This document shows, piece after piece, positions 1 to 9,197 of a stretch of DNA of 64,000 bases (position 1 is its first letter; the number at the start of each line of letters is the position of its first letter). A program made the position numbers and the translations under genes. The notes below the pieces were generated by a model. It ran no database searches and was not told where the DNA came from. It was given only the letters and a program-made list of their open reading frames with translations. Where the stretch lies: assembly GCF_020171925.1 (NCBI RefSeq), contig NZ_JAIVAR010000003.1:1-64000 (forward strand), read 5' to 3'. The DNA is from Rossellomorea aquimaris. Lineage in GTDB: Bacteria; Bacillota; Bacilli; Bacillales; Bacillaceae_B.

Positions 1-99
1 CTGATCTCAGGGAGCAAGCTCCCATCGATCCGCTCGACTTGCATGTATTAGGCACGCCGCCAGCGTTCGTCCTGAGCCAGGATCAAACTCTCCGATAAA
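1..99 (-). rRNA. 16S ribosomal RNA, 5' end only
   Basis: The reverse strand carries the universal bacterial 16S start: GAGAGTTTGATCCTGGCTCAG-type sequence at about 70-93, then the GACGAACGCTGGCGGC segment and the V1 region with a GGGAGCTTGCTCCC helix. Only the first ~100 bases of the gene lie in the window; the rest continues off the left edge. The mature 5' end is placed by analogy to B. subtilis, so it may be off by a few bases. The V1 helix resembles the Rossellomorea group, which is inference only. Confidence 0.97.
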
Positions 100-229
100 A
101 GTTTGAATAGCTCTTTTTTTGTAACGATAATCGTTACGGTAAATCAAGAATTAACGTTGACGTATTGTCTTGTTTTGTTCAGTTTTCAAGGTTCAATTTG
201 TTAAGTGCTTCGTTTGAAGCGACCTTTAC

Positions 230-258
230 ATCATATCAAGTTATCAACTCGATGTCAA
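230..258 (-). promoter_or_regulatory. rRNA promoter P2 (sigma-A)
   Basis: On the reverse strand there is a consensus -35 TTGACA (253-258), a 17-base spacer and a -10 TATGAT (230-235). It is followed by the CCTTGAAAACTGAAC leader sequence typical of Bacillus rRNA operons. It is the promoter nearer to the 16S gene. Confidence 0.9.
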
Positions 259-326
259 CAACTTTTTTTATTTTTTCAATGTCGCCACTGACCGTACTCA
301 TTTGTCGTTCAGCAGCGACAAGTAAT

Positions 327-355
327 AATATATCAAGCTTCAGACTTTAAGTCAA
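327..355 (-). promoter_or_regulatory. rRNA promoter P1 (sigma-A)
   Basis: Upstream of P2 is a second element with -35 TTGACT (350-355), a 17-base spacer and -10 TATATT (327-332). Tandem promoters about 97 bases apart are normal for Bacillus rrn operons. The element lies just beyond the 3' end of ygxA, so ygxA is transcribed toward the rRNA operon. Confidence 0.88.
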
Positions 356-373
356 CAACAAATTAATATTTTA

Positions 374-1246
374 CTATAATTTTTTCGGCGCTTGATAATA
401 CCGATGATAAACGCCTTTACCCTTCGTCTCCACATCGACAATTTCAACAAAGCCTTTATCCGTTAAATATTCGATCAGCATCCCGAGGTCAACGGAATAA
501 TGTCTCGCTTCCTCATGGTTGAGGAGCTCTTGGAAACTCCAGCTATCCTTCTGTTCCAAAATGCTAACCAAGTGTTCTGATGCCACCTTGGTTCTTGAGT
601 GGATCAGGAACTCACTGGCCAGGAATAACAGCTCTAGCCTTTTATCAATCGGTTCTTCACTGGTGACAAGCTCTTCATATAATTTATAGATTTCAGGTTC
701 GATTTGCTTCACTTGGTTCCAGACGGTCACTTCAGGGTGGAACCCGTTTTCAATGACAGCGAGTCTCGCCAGATGATGCAGCGAGTGAACGATATGATTG
801 TAGGCATCCAGATAATGTTTGGATTCAAAGAACACCTTTCCATCCATATAACGGCGGATCAGCTTCCCGAATTCCATTCCCATCTTGATTTTCCTCCCAT
901 AGAACGGGAAGTCCCTTAATTCGGTTCTAAGGCCCTGAACATATTCATTACGGTCAAATAGTATCTTTCCATTGAATAGCCAGTCGATTACTTTCCTATT
1001 GGAACCGAGTAAGATCCACTCTTTCAGTTTTTCTTCTGTCACGATATGCAAGGCGGCCTTGTGATCTTTGTAAGTATAATGCTTAACAAATACAGGTTCA
1101 TCCGCCTCTTTTACAATAAGGAACAATACGATATCAAATGTATCCGTGACCGGGCTTGATTTCTTGCTTTGTTCTATTAATAAGACACCTAATGTATTTG
1201 GGTGGCTGGTACGTTCCTGATAAATAGGGCGTAAAATGTCTTCCAT
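374..1246 (-). CDS. ygxA: YgxA-like nucleotidyltransferase-fold protein
   Basis: This 290-residue protein matches what I know of B. subtilis YgxA, encoded directly upstream of rrnD: a degenerate nucleotidyltransferase-like N-terminal part, a helical middle and a C-terminal winged-helix-like segment. No biochemical role is established. An upstream ATG exists at 1300, but the ATG at 1246 follows a clear GGAGGAG ribosome-binding site about 6 bases away, so the shorter start is preferred. It is the last gene before the rRNA promoters, the same arrangement as in B. subtilis, so orthology is well supported by synteny. Confidence 0.85.
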   Translation of the reverse strand: MEDILRPIYQERTSHPNTLGVLLIEQSKKSSPVTDTFDIVLFLIVKEADEPVFVKHYTYKDHKAALHIVTEEKLKEWILLGSNRKVIDWLFNGKILFDRNEYVQGLRTELRDFPFYGRKIKMGMEFGKLIRRYMDGKVFFESKHYLDAYNHIVHSLHHLARLAVIENGFHPEVTVWNQVKQIEPEIYKLYEELVTSEEPIDKRLELLFLASEFLIHSRTKVASEHLVSILEQKDSWSFQELLNHEEARHYSVDLGMLIEYLTDKGFVEIVDVETKGKGVYHRYYQAPKKL

Positions 1247-1397
1247 TACAAACTCCTCCACATCAATCATTGGTTGGTAACTATTTCGACATCGATTCAC
1301 GATTTCCTTCTCTCATAATAGTCATTTTTCGACAGATGGTTTTCTTATCCACTCATACCCACAAATATGGTATAGTATTTCTCTAGGAGGGACAATC

Positions 1398-1745
1398 ATG
1401 GCAAAGAACTATTCGAGTAAGATCAATAAAATTCGTACGTTTGCTTTAAGCTTGGTATTTATCGGTTTTATCATTATGTATGTAGGAATCTATTTCAAAT
1501 CACATCCCTGGGTGATGACGATCTTTATGTTGCTCGGTTTTCTTGCAATCATCGGCAGTACGGTTGTTTATTTCTGGATCGGGATGTTATCGACCAAGGC
1601 AGTGCAGGTCCAATGTCCAAATTGCGGCAAGGTCACAAAGGTGCTGGGCCGTGTAGATATGTGTATGTACTGTAATGAACCGCTCACTCTCGACCCTGAA
1701 CTTGAGGGCGAAGAATTCAATGAAGATTATAATAAAAAGAACTAA
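1398..1745 (+). CDS. ygzB: UPF0295 membrane protein with zinc ribbon
   Basis: A 115-residue protein with two hydrophobic segments (about residues 15-35 and 39-62) followed by a cytoplasmic-looking tail with a four-cysteine zinc ribbon (C73, C76, C89, C92) and an acidic C-terminus. This is the YgzB/UPF0295 family of bacilli, whose function is unknown. It is divergent from ygxA and convergent with perR, as in B. subtilis. The ribosome-binding site is AGGAGGG. Confidence 0.9.
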   Translation: MAKNYSSKINKIRTFALSLVFIGFIIMYVGIYFKSHPWVMTIFMLLGFLAIIGSTVVYFWIGMLSTKAVQVQCPNCGKVTKVLGRVDMCMYCNEPLTLDPELEGEEFNEDYNKKN

Positions 1746-1757
1746 CTTATGACAAGA

Positions 1758-1790
1758 AAGACCGCCCATTGAAGGAGGTCTTTTTGTTTT
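1758..1790 (+). terminator. terminator of ygzB
   Basis: AAGACC and GGTCTT arms, with an inner CC/GG pairing, are followed by TTTTTGTTTTT. It lies 12 bases past the ygzB stop. Confidence 0.7.
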
Positions 1791-1808
1791 TACATATCCG
1801 CAACAAAA

Positions 1809-1838
1809 AAAGAATGGTTCAACTGGGAACCATTCTTT
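1809..1838 (-). terminator. terminator of perR
   Basis: An 11-bp stem (AAAGAATGGTT / AACCATTCTTT) is followed on the reverse strand by a run of T. It abuts the perR stop codon. Read from the other side it could also stop ygzB transcripts. Confidence 0.85.
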
Positions 1839-2279
1839 CTAGTGAGTTTCTTTGACAGAACAATCCGGGCAAGTTCCGTAAATCTCCATTCGGTGATTGT
1901 TTACTTTAAATCCCGTTACGTGAGAGGCGAGATGTTCGACTTCATCAAGTCCGGGATAATGAAAGTCAACGATCTTGCCGCATCCATCGCAAATGACATG
2001 GTAATGATCTGTCGTGACAAAATCAAAGCGACTAGAAGCATCTCCGTAAGTCAATTCCTTTACAAGCCCAACTTCACGGAAGACCCGTAGGTTATTATAG
2101 ACCGTAGCCACACTCATGTTGGGAAACTTTCCCTCAAGTGCTTTATATATGTCATCAGCTGTAGGATGAGCCATTGAATCGATAAGATACTCTAAAATCG
2201 CATGACGTTGAGGCGTGATACGGACTCCTGTTTCTTTCAATGTTGAAATGGCTTCTTTCAATTGTCCATCTTCTGACAT
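1839..2279 (-). CDS. perR: peroxide-responsive repressor PerR (Fur family)
   Basis: A Fur-family metalloregulator of about 146 residues, almost identical in pattern to B. subtilis PerR. It represses catalase, Dps-like and haem genes and is inactivated by Fe-catalysed histidine oxidation. Numbered from the upstream ATG, all regulatory-metal ligands are present: H40, D88, H94, H96 and D107 (B. subtilis H37, D85, H91, H93, D104). The zinc-site cysteines are C99, C102, C139 and C142. An ATG two codons upstream (2285) sits too close to the GAGGTG site, so the start at 2279 is chosen. A Per box lies just upstream, indicating autoregulation. Confidence 0.97.
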   Translation of the reverse strand: MSEDGQLKEAISTLKETGVRITPQRHAILEYLIDSMAHPTADDIYKALEGKFPNMSVATVYNNLRVFREVGLVKELTYGDASSRFDFVTTDHYHVICDGCGKIVDFHYPGLDEVEHLASHVTGFKVNNHRMEIYGTCPDCSVKETH

Positions 2280-2312
2280 CGTCATGCACCTCTTTTCATA
2301 AGAATTATTAAT

Positions 2313-2327
2313 TTATAATCTTTATAA
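2313..2327. promoter_or_regulatory. Per box (PerR operator)
   Basis: TTATAATCTTTATAA matches the TTATAATNATTATAA consensus at 14 of 15 positions. It is 34 bases upstream of the perR start, so it most likely mediates autorepression. Confidence 0.85.
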
Positions 2328-2442
2328 ATAGTGTACTAATCGAGAGTGGCTTTTGTCAATCTTTCTCCATTGTCCCCACTGAATATTTCCACAAAAGGAT
2401 GAACTACTGGCGGAGAAGCTTCAATTGGTTAAGAAGTAAGAG

Positions 2443-2991
2443 TCACTGATGCAGATTCCTCTCTTCTTCCCCCAATTGTTGATTGATATATCTCGCAGCC
2501 ACAAATAGGAAGTCAGATAATCGATTCAGGTAAGACAGCACTAAAGGATTGACGTCTTCCCCAATTCCCACTGCCTCCCTTTCCGCCCTTCTCACAATCG
2601 TTCTCGCCGTGTGCATCGCTGCTCCTGCCGGGTGTCCGCCAGGAAGGATGAAATTATTCAATGGCGTCAAGGTTCCATCCAAAGAATCGATTTGTTTCTC
2701 TAACTCCTCGATATTTGAACTTTCAAGCTTCCACTTCACTTCTTTACCGGGAGGGGTTGCGAGTTCCGCTCCGACATGGAATAGGATCGTCTGGATTTTA
2801 TGAAAGAAACCCTCAAACTGTTCTTTTCCGTCAAAGTATTCGACTTTCAGATAGCTTAACCCGAGACCAATCATTGAATTCGCCTCATCGCAAGTTCCGT
2901 ATGCTTCCACACGCTGATCCTTTTTGGATACACGTGATCCATATACAAGTGAGGTAGTCCCTTTATCGCCTGATTTCGTATAAATCTTCAT
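2443..2991 (-). CDS. yvqK: PduO-type cob(I)alamin adenosyltransferase
   Basis: This 182-residue protein has the PduO-type ATR signature. An N-terminal ATP-binding loop (YTKSGDKGTTSL, residues 4-15) is followed by the TARTIVRRAERE helix and the LNRLSDFLFVAARY segment. It transfers the adenosyl group of ATP to reduced cobalamin to make adenosylcobalamin. B. subtilis YvqK is the nearest named relative. The gene follows the dehydrogenase gene after a single base and is probably co-transcribed with it. No B12-dependent enzyme is encoded in the window, but a cobalamin riboswitch is present near 61 kb. Confidence 0.92.
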   Translation of the reverse strand: MKIYTKSGDKGTTSLVYGSRVSKKDQRVEAYGTCDEANSMIGLGLSYLKVEYFDGKEQFEGFFHKIQTILFHVGAELATPPGKEVKWKLESSNIEELEKQIDSLDGTLTPLNNFILPGGHPAGAAMHTARTIVRRAEREAVGIGEDVNPLVLSYLNRLSDFLFVAARYINQQLGEEERNLHQ

Positions 2992-2992
2992 A

Positions 2993-3943
2993 TTAATATC
3001 CCCTCTCTGTGTCGATCACATTAATCAGTTCTTCGCTCTTATTAAGATATGATTCCAAATTCTTTTTAAAAATATCAAACGCTCTCGGCATATACATCTT
3101 GGTGATGCTCGATAAATGCGGCGTCACCGTAATTCCTTCCTCCCGCCAGAAAGGGTGATCAGAAGCCAGAGGCTCTTGCTCGAAGACGTCAAGGTAGAAA
3201 TGCCCGATCATCTTATTCCTCACTGCATGTAGCAGGACGGATTCCTCCACAAGGTCACCTCGACCGACATTAATGAAAACAGAGGTGTCCTTCATAGCTT
3301 CGAAATGGTTTGATTGAAGAATGTATGTGGTTTCTCCGGTGCTCGGCAGGACAGAGACGATATAATCTGCATGTGGAAGATATTCTTCGAAGTTCTGTAG
3401 CGTAAACATGCGGTCGAAGTGCCCAGATTGGTTACCTGTCGTATTCACTCCGGATGTCTCCATATTGAACGCCTTACCGATCCTTGCGATCTCACTTCCA
3501 ATTGCCCCCGCTCCCAAGACCATCAAGGTTGCACCGTGAAGTTCAGAGGTTGGGACCCTCCTGCTCCAGACAGCTTCTTCCTCCTGCTTACGCACAAGCT
3601 GCAGTTGCTTTGCATGTTGAAGGATCAATCCGAACGTAAACTCCGCCATCGGGATTTTATGTATGCCCCTTGCATTGGTGACCAGGATCCCCTTCTCCCT
3701 GATTGATTCAAATGGCATTTTCTCAAGGCCGGCAGACGTCACCATGATCCATTTAAGTTTCCCCGAGAGCTCTATATGCCGCTCCGACAAGTCCTCGCCC
3801 ATCGTGACTAAGATATCTGCATGAGGTAATGCAGATTCGGCTTCCTCGATTTTTTTATAAAACAAAAAATCAACTTCCGGAAATTGCTGAGTCAAATCGT
3901 CGACAAACTCTTCCTTCGGCTGAAATGTAAAGACAATCTTCAT
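2993..3943 (-). CDS. D-isomer-specific 2-hydroxyacid dehydrogenase family protein
   Basis: A 316-residue NAD(P)-dependent 2-hydroxyacid dehydrogenase. The Rossmann motif GAGAIGSEIAR starts near residue 145. The catalytic Arg lies in VGRGD (about 228), the acidic residue in DVFEQEPL (about 255-257), and the His in TPHLSS (about 276). The exact substrate cannot be read from sequence. The longest frame begins at 3964, but the ATG at 3943 has the GGGAGGG site at proper spacing. It directly precedes the adenosyltransferase gene in the same orientation. The pair interrupts the B. subtilis perR-bcp order. Confidence 0.88.
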   Translation of the reverse strand: MKIVFTFQPKEEFVDDLTQQFPEVDFLFYKKIEEAESALPHADILVTMGEDLSERHIELSGKLKWIMVTSAGLEKMPFESIREKGILVTNARGIHKIPMAEFTFGLILQHAKQLQLVRKQEEEAVWSRRVPTSELHGATLMVLGAGAIGSEIARIGKAFNMETSGVNTTGNQSGHFDRMFTLQNFEEYLPHADYIVSVLPSTGETTYILQSNHFEAMKDTSVFINVGRGDLVEESVLLHAVRNKMIGHFYLDVFEQEPLASDHPFWREEGITVTPHLSSITKMYMPRAFDIFKKNLESYLNKSEELINVIDTERGY

Positions 3944-4112
3944 CATGTACCCTCCCATCCCCATTGAAGATAGTTTACCATATTTTATCCCGTATTCGGA
4001 TACCGCAGGCTTTCACAGTGTGCAAGCAGGAATAAAAAAAAGGACCGATGAACATCGATCCTATACACGGATGAGACTGACTTATTTGAGGAGGTTGCCC
4101 TACTCTTACTAT

Positions 4113-4141
4113 ATGTCCATACAACGGATGTGAATGGACAT
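4113..4141. repeat. small inverted repeat between bcp and the dehydrogenase
   Basis: ATGTCCAT and ATGGACAT flank 13 bases. It lies 37 bases past the bcp stop and could form a hairpin at the 3' end of the bcp transcript. No U-run follows, so it is not a canonical terminator. Confidence 0.35.
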
Positions 4142-4178
4142 CCGCCTCATCACGGGTAAATTAGGCTAAAAAATAGGC

Positions 4179-4649
4179 TTAAGAGAGGTTTTCCTCTATG
4201 TAATGGAGTGCTTCCTCGACATGGCCTTTGACTCTCACTTTTCTCCATTCTTTAACGAGGTTTCCTTCCTTATCGATGATGAAGGTTGAACGCTCGATGC
4301 CCATATATTCTTTTCCGAAATTCTTTTTAAGTTTCCAAACACCGTATTCTTCTGCAACTTTATGATCTTCATCAACCAGCAGTAAAAAAGGGAGGCCGTG
4401 CTTGTCCACAAATTTTTCGTGTTTCTCGACCGGGTCCGGGCTTACTCCGAGGATCACTGCATCTAGTTGTTCAAAGTTCTCATGCTGATCCCTGAAATCG
4501 CACGCTTCCGTTGTACACCCAGGTGTCATATCTTTCGGGTAAAAGTAGAGAACGACATGCTTCCCTTTGTAATCAGATAGCTTCACGTTCTCTCCGTTGC
4601 TTGCCATCAATTCGAATTGGGGTGCCTTTTGTCCAGTTTCAACCGTCAT
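4179..4649 (-). CDS. bcp: thioredoxin-dependent thiol peroxidase (Bcp)
   Basis: A 156-residue peroxiredoxin of the BCP/PrxQ class (B. subtilis YgaF). It reduces hydroperoxides using thioredoxin. The peroxidatic cysteine is C45 in TPGCTTEAC and the resolving cysteine is C50, the five-residue spacing typical of BCP. The Thr and Pro of the active site (PGCT) are intact. It is close to perR and divergent from hemL, as in B. subtilis. I see no Per box directly upstream. Confidence 0.96.
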   Translation of the reverse strand: MTVETGQKAPQFELMASNGENVKLSDYKGKHVVLYFYPKDMTPGCTTEACDFRDQHENFEQLDAVILGVSPDPVEKHEKFVDKHGLPFLLLVDEDHKVAEEYGVWKLKKNFGKEYMGIERSTFIIDKEGNLVKEWRKVRVKGHVEEALHYIEENLS

Positions 4650-4722
4650 TTCCTAATCCCTCCATTAAGTTTATTTCTACTTTTAGCGTACCCAAAAGAG
4701 AGGGAAAACTCAAATAATACGG

Positions 4723-5124
4723 CTACTTATCTTGATTCAAAAATGACTTTACAACAAAGGCAGCGGGTATCGTGTAGCCAAGCCAAGATTCGATAAGAGC
4801 AATGCCCCTGCCGATCCCGACCGGAGTCACATCTCCATATCCTACAGAGAAAAGGGTGATGCCGCTGAAGTACATCGTGGTAAAAAGATGGTCATAGAAG
4901 TCCCCAGATACCGGCTGCCCGTTTTCCACAAGGATCTGTATCCCTTCGATTTCAAGCAGGGTAAACAGTAGACCGAACCCCAGCATAATGGTTACATAAC
5001 ACATTCCTAAAAAGAAGAAATGCTGAAAAGATACATAATGTCCCTTCCACTTTGAAGGGTAAAAAAGCGACCTTAAACTCATGATCATACACAACAGGAT
5101 CATGACAGCAAGTACATACAGCAT
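4723..5124 (-). CDS. two-TM potassium channel-like protein
   Basis: A protein of about 133 residues with an N-terminal hydrophobic helix, a second helix, a pore loop containing the K+ selectivity filter SVGYGD followed by VTP, and a final hydrophobic helix. This is the minimal pore-domain architecture (Ion_trans_2) without a cytoplasmic gating domain. The ATG at 5124 is preferred over the one at 5130 because the GGGGG site lies too close to the first. A paralogue with the same filter lies at 49.7-50.1 kb. It is not part of the B. subtilis bcp-gsaB interval. Confidence 0.8.
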   Translation of the reverse strand: MLYVLAVMILLCMIMSLRSLFYPSKWKGHYVSFQHFFFLGMCYVTIMLGFGLLFTLLEIEGIQILVENGQPVSGDFYDHLFTTMYFSGITLFSVGYGDVTPVGIGRGIALIESWLGYTIPAAFVVKSFLNQDK

Positions 5125-5296
5125 ATCCATCCCCCGTTTCGAGCCTGTCTATCGTATATGTACGCTTTCTTATCAAGAATCATTCCGCCTGCCCAACTAA
5201 ATATGAAGCACGAGGGTTCAAGTTGCTAATTTACTTTCATGCATACTACAATAGTGAAGGTAAGTAGACTTATAGGATTAACCAGGAGGGTATAAT

Positions 5297-6583
5297 ATGA
5301 AATTCACTCAATCAGAGAACTTACATAAAGAAGCGTTACAGCATATCGTCGGAGGTGTTAACAGCCCTTCCCGCTCTTATAAAGCCGTCGGTGGTGGTTC
5401 CCCCGTCGCGATGGAAAGGGGTCAAGGTGCGTATTTCTGGGACGTTGACGGAAACAAATACATCGACTACCTGGCAGCATACGGTCCGATCATCACGGGT
5501 CATGCCCATCCCCATATTACTGAAGCCATAAAAAAAGCAGCGGAAAATGGGGTGCTATACGGTACACCTACGAAACATGAAGTGAAATTTGCCAAGATGA
5601 TCAAAGAAGCGATGCCTTATATGGATAAGGTACGATTCGTCAACTCCGGGACGGAAGCCGTCATGACAACGATCCGTGTCGCACGTGCATACACTGGCCG
5701 CGATAAAATCATCAAGTTTGCCGGTTGCTATCACGGACACTCCGATTTAGTTCTTGTTGCGGCAGGTTCTGGTCCATCCACACTTGGAACACCAGATTCT
5801 GCCGGGGTACCTAAAAGCATCGCACAGGAAGTGATCACGGTCCCATTCAATGATATCGAGCCATTCAAGGAAGCGATGGAAAAATGGGGAGATCAAATTG
5901 CCGGTATCCTGGTCGAACCGATCGTTGGGAATTTCGGAATTGTCGAACCGAAAGAAGGCTTCCTCGAACAAGTGAATGAGATTGCCCACAACGCTGGAAG
6001 TCTTGTCATCTATGATGAAGTAATCACCGCATTCCGCTTCATGTACGGCGGAGCACAGGACATGTTGAAGGTAGAACCGGACCTGACTGCGCTCGGGAAG
6101 ATCATCGGTGGAGGACTTCCGATCGGTGCGTACGGTGGTAAATTGGAAATCATGGAACAGGTCGCACCGCTCGGACCTGCCTATCAAGCAGGGACGATGG
6201 CCGGAAATCCTGCATCCATTCTTTCAGGGATCGCCTGCCTTGAAGTCCTCAAACAAGATGGTGTTTATGAGAAAATGGATAAACTGGGACAAATGCTTGA
6301 AGAAGGAATCCTCTCGGCAGCGAAGAAACACAACACACCGATCTCGATCAACCGCTTGAAAGGCGCCCTCACACTTTACTTTACTGAGGAGAAAGTTGAA
6401 AATTACGAGCAGGCAGAAGCGACGGATGGAGAAATGTTCGCCAGGTTCTTCAAACTTATGCTGAACCAAGGAATCAACCTTGCTCCTTCTAAATATGAAG
6501 CATGGTTCTTAACGACCGAGCACACTGAAGAAGATATCAAGGTAACACTAGAAGCAGTCGATAAGGCTTTTGCACAACTATAA
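5297..6583 (+). CDS. hemL: glutamate-1-semialdehyde 2,1-aminomutase
   Basis: This 428-residue PLP enzyme converts glutamate-1-semialdehyde to 5-aminolevulinate, the committed C5-pathway precursor of haem and sirohaem. The PLP lysine is K268 in [15 protein letters not shown], and the [12 protein letters not shown] and YDEVITAFR motifs are in place. Its position next to bcp and before ygaE identifies it as the second B. subtilis-type copy, gsaB, rather than the hemL of the hemAXCDBL operon. The ribosome-binding site is AGGAGGG. Confidence 0.96.
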   Translation: MKFTQSENLHKEALQHIVGGVNSPSRSYKAVGGGSPVAMERGQGAYFWDVDGNKYIDYLAAYGPIITGHAHPHITEAIKKAAENGVLYGTPTKHEVKFAKMIKEAMPYMDKVRFVNSGTEAVMTTIRVARAYTGRDKIIKFAGCYHGHSDLVLVAAGSGPSTLGTPDSAGVPKSIAQEVITVPFNDIEPFKEAMEKWGDQIAGILVEPIVGNFGIVEPKEGFLEQVNEIAHNAGSLVIYDEVITAFRFMYGGAQDMLKVEPDLTALGKIIGGGLPIGAYGGKLEIMEQVAPLGPAYQAGTMAGNPASILSGIACLEVLKQDGVYEKMDKLGQMLEEGILSAAKKHNTPISINRLKGALTLYFTEEKVENYEQAEATDGEMFARFFKLMLNQGINLAPSKYEAWFLTTEHTEEDIKVTLEAVDKAFAQL

Positions 6584-6597
6584 GATACAATTGAATG

Positions 6598-6632
6598 AAT
6601 CCCCCGCCCCAATTTTGGCGGGGGATTGTTTT
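6598..6632 (+). terminator. terminator of hemL/gsaB
   Basis: AATCCCCCGCC pairs with GGCGGGGGATT around a short A/T loop, followed by GTTTTACT. It starts 14 bases after the hemL stop. Confidence 0.9.
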
Positions 6633-6811
6633 ACTACAAAAAAAATGAAAACCCTCCCATCCCTTACAGATACCTCCCCCGTTTAACCCCTGTCGAAAAA
6701 GGTAATAAATTTGTATGAAACTATTTGCAATTGCCTATTGATATTGCCTGAAACTACCTGTATAGTACAGTATTGTTTATCTAAAAGTTACTCAAGAAAG
6801 GACCTGTTTTC

Positions 6812-7894
6812 ATGAAACTTGGTGCCCGCATATTTAAAACGGGAATCGCGATTGTCATTGCATTGCTTGTTTCACAGTTGCTGGATTTACCATCACCTGT
6901 ATTTGCCGGGATCGCAGCGATATTTGCTGTGCAGCCGACCATTTACCGCTCTTATTTATCCATTATTGAACAAATACAGGCAAACTTGATCGGTGCCGGG
7001 ACAGCAGTTTTATTTGTGCTTTTATTCGGAAGCAGCCCGCTTGTCGTAGGGCTTGCAGCCATCATCGCCATTGCCATCATATTGAAATTGAAGCTTGAGA
7101 ACACGATCGGCCTTGCACTGGTGACGATGATCGCCATCATGGAGGTTACGGATCAGGCATTCATCCAGTTTGCCCTAATCCGTTTCTCAACGATCATGAT
7201 CGGGGTGTTTTCATCGTTTCTTGTGAACCTGATCTTTCTGCCGCCGAAATACGAAACGAAATTGTACCATCGCATTTCTGATTCAAGCGAAGAAATCCTT
7301 AAATGGATCAGGTTGAGCATGAGGCATGCAACTGAATTCCATTTACTGAAAAAAGACCTTGAACGCATGAAAGAAAAATTGATCAAAGTCGATCAGCTTT
7401 ACCTTTTATATAAGGAAGAACGAGACTATTTCAAGAAGAATTCCATCTCCAAGAGCAGGAAGCTTGTCATTTACAGACAAATGATTTCATCTGCAAACAG
7501 GAGTTTCGATATCCTGAAGCGGATCAATCGATATGAAAATGAGATCCTTCAATTGCCTGAAGAATTGAAGAACAGCATGAAGGGACAGCTTGACTGCCTT
7601 CTGACCTATCACGAACAGCTCTTACTGAAGTTCATAGGGAAAATGCATCCCCATACCGATTCAGAAGCATATCAGGATGTATGCCTTCACCGGAAGGACC
7701 TTATGAAGCGGATGCTGACTGAAATCCAAAGCAACACCGAAAATGGAAATATCCAAAACTATCATATGCTTCATATCTTTTCAGCCATCTTCCTTTACGA
7801 CGAACATCTCGAGCACCTTGAAAAGCTGATTACGAGTTTTCAATCCTATCATACAGATGAGAATGAGGTAGAGATCGGAGAAGAAGAGGAATGA
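6812..7894 (+). CDS. ygaE: aromatic acid exporter (FUSC/ArAE_1) family membrane protein
   Basis: A 360-residue protein. The N-terminal ~150 residues form about five or six membrane helices, ending at the LIFLPPKYE boundary, and a cytoplasmic helical domain follows. This is the ArAE_1 plus ArAE_1_C architecture (DUF939), related to fusaric-acid/aromatic-acid exporters. The substrate is unknown. It is the gene next to gsaB in B. subtilis (ygaE). It ends at the border of a ~12 kb stretch absent from that locus in B. subtilis. Confidence 0.88.
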   Translation: MKLGARIFKTGIAIVIALLVSQLLDLPSPVFAGIAAIFAVQPTIYRSYLSIIEQIQANLIGAGTAVLFVLLFGSSPLVVGLAAIIAIAIILKLKLENTIGLALVTMIAIMEVTDQAFIQFALIRFSTIMIGVFSSFLVNLIFLPPKYETKLYHRISDSSEEILKWIRLSMRHATEFHLLKKDLERMKEKLIKVDQLYLLYKEERDYFKKNSISKSRKLVIYRQMISSANRSFDILKRINRYENEILQLPEELKNSMKGQLDCLLTYHEQLLLKFIGKMHPHTDSEAYQDVCLHRKDLMKRMLTEIQSNTENGNIQNYHMLHIFSAIFLYDEHLEHLEKLITSFQSYHTDENEVEIGEEEE

Positions 7895-7960
7895 ATGAAA
7901 AGGTTGTAGTGATCGACTGACGGGGTTAGATACGAACAATTTAAATACGTGGGCTTTATA

Positions 7961-8220
7961 CCCGCTAATGATTTCCGTGCAAGACTTCGGCTTCCGCGGG
8001 TAGCCCGTGTGCCTCCTCTTCACTCCGTTCCTGCGGGGTCGAAAAGCGGAAGTGGGTGTTTTGCTCCCTTTGAAAAATGTTCTTCGACTTTAGAGGCGCT
8101 ATTTGCCTCAAAAGTCGAAGGTTAATTTTCAAACGGGAGCAGACCACTGGAGCTGGACACGTCTCACCTAACTCGCTTCTCCCGCAGGAGTCTTCGTCTT
8201 GCACTCCAATCAACCGCTAG
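7961..8220 (-). repeat. dispersed element, copy A (MITE-like)
   Basis: About 260 bp bounded by imperfect terminal inverted repeats. One end reads TGATTGGAGTGCAAGAC and the other TGATTTCCGTGCAAGAC, each followed by a CxxGCGGG block. The same ends recur at 51.2 kb. This copy carries an extra internal hairpin (8082-8120, arms CTTCGACTTT...GAGGC) that the 51.2 kb copy lacks. No coding sequence is evident. Such GCGGAAAGCG-containing elements are, to my knowledge, dispersed in many Bacillaceae genomes. Confidence 0.75.
8082..8120. repeat. hairpin nested inside copy A
   Basis: CTTCGACTTTAGAGGC pairs with GCCTCAAAAGTCGAAG around a 7-base loop, with one mismatch. It is present only in copy A of the dispersed element, so it is either an internal insertion or a segment lost from copy B. 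Confidence 0.7.
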
Positions 8221-8256
8221 TTAGAGCTAAATCTAGTTGTTTGTTGGAACAAGTTT

Positions 8257-8286
8257 AAACCCGAACTGCAAATTAGTTCGGGTTTT
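8257..8286. repeat. CCCGAACT hairpin linked to copy A
   Basis: AAACCCGAACT and AGTTCGGGTTT arms surround a 7-base loop. The same arms occur next to copy B (51112-51160), at the same side and a similar distance from the element. The hairpin is therefore probably part of a composite unit. It is also terminator-shaped. Confidence 0.7.
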
Positions 8287-8362
8287 AGTTTGTTTAAAAC
8301 TTTTTAATCCTGTATCTTTTTTATGCTTTCTTCCCTCAAAGCCTCGCTTAATGCTATATGAA

Positions 8363-8593
8363 CTAATTTCTCTTTCTCAACAATAAATAGATTAAAAAGC
8401 CAGTAATAATAAAGATCATTGCCCCAACTAACACCTTGACTAACGAGACACCAATTTGCACAGTATCTTCCGTTGCCTGCTTTATCTCATTGACTGTCCA
8501 CCAGTTATCAATTGAAGATTCATATATTGCAAAGTATAGCCATAGTAAAAAACAGAAGAATACAAGTAAAACAACCCTCATTTTTCTATTCAT
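8363..8593 (-). CDS. small two-TM membrane protein, unknown
   Basis: A 76-residue protein with hydrophobic segments at about residues 6-24 and 47-71 and a short basic C-terminus (LLRKRN). The segment between them is polar and probably extracytoplasmic. An AGAAGGGA site precedes the ATG. I do not recognise a family. It lies in the non-conserved block between ygaE and ygaD, upstream of and in the opposite direction to copy A of the dispersed repeat. Confidence 0.6.
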   Translation of the reverse strand: MNRKMRVVLLVFFCFLLWLYFAIYESSIDNWWTVNEIKQATEDTVQIGVSLVKVLVGAMIFIITGFLIYLLLRKRN

Positions 8594-8699
8594 AACATTT
8601 CCCTTCTACACTACAATTAGTTGTATATAGATAAAACTGAAGATCAGGTGTTGCAAACGAAATTTTCTTTCGTTTTATAACACTGTGTTGATCTCCTTG

Positions 8700-9197
8700 T
8701 TAATCCTGTCCTCTGAATTCCAATATATTTAAACCTTCTGATGCATCTGGTGCTTCAAAAAATCTCGTAACATGATTAAAGACTGCTTCAGTATCAAAAG
8801 CTGTTCTTTCCGGTTGTTCTTTACGTCTTTGATCAATTTGACGTAAGCATTGCTCGTTCGTTAGATTCAGGTAAATTAGTTGATGGTTTGCATTAGCCTC
8901 TGAGGCTATATCCAAAAACCACTTTCGAAGTTTTTTGGTGTTAGCTGGAAAATCCATCACTACATTTGTACCTACACTTAATAGATGTTGGACATGCTTT
9001 TTCACCAACGGCTTGAGTTGAGCTGAGAATGTAAGATAGTCCTCAAAGGATTCGATTTGATCCGGATAAAGAGATGAAAGCCATTCATCCTCAGACAACA
9101 AAACCGCATGTTTATCTTTCGCCAATTGGTTTGATTTAGTTGACTTTCCCGCTCCCATCTTCCCACAGAAAAAGTATAGCGTCCCCTCTGGTTTCAA
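8700..9197 (-). CDS. P-loop ATPase/kinase-like protein (AAA_33 type)
   Basis: A 165-residue protein with a Walker A loop GKMGAGKST at residues 12-20 and an early DEW motif after strand 2 (about 37-39). A later QRRKEQPERTAFDTEAVFNH segment resembles the lid/arginine region of small-molecule kinases of the zeta-toxin/AAA_33 group. Similar proteins are annotated as ATP-binding proteins or as putative antibiotic phosphotransferases. The substrate is unknown. It is in an accessory block with no obvious operon partner. Confidence 0.7.
   Translation of the reverse strand: MKPEGTLYFFCGKMGAGKSTKSNQLAKDKHAVLLSEDEWLSSLYPDQIESFEDYLTFSAQLKPLVKKHVQHLLSVGTNVVMDFPANTKKLRKWFLDIASEANANHQLIYLNLTNEQCLRQIDQRRKEQPERTAFDTEAVFNHVTRFFEAPDASEGLNILEFRGQD

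Noticed and set aside
165..350. 61-codon frame upstream of the 16S gene
   Set aside because: It runs antisense across the two rRNA promoters and has no ribosome-binding site.
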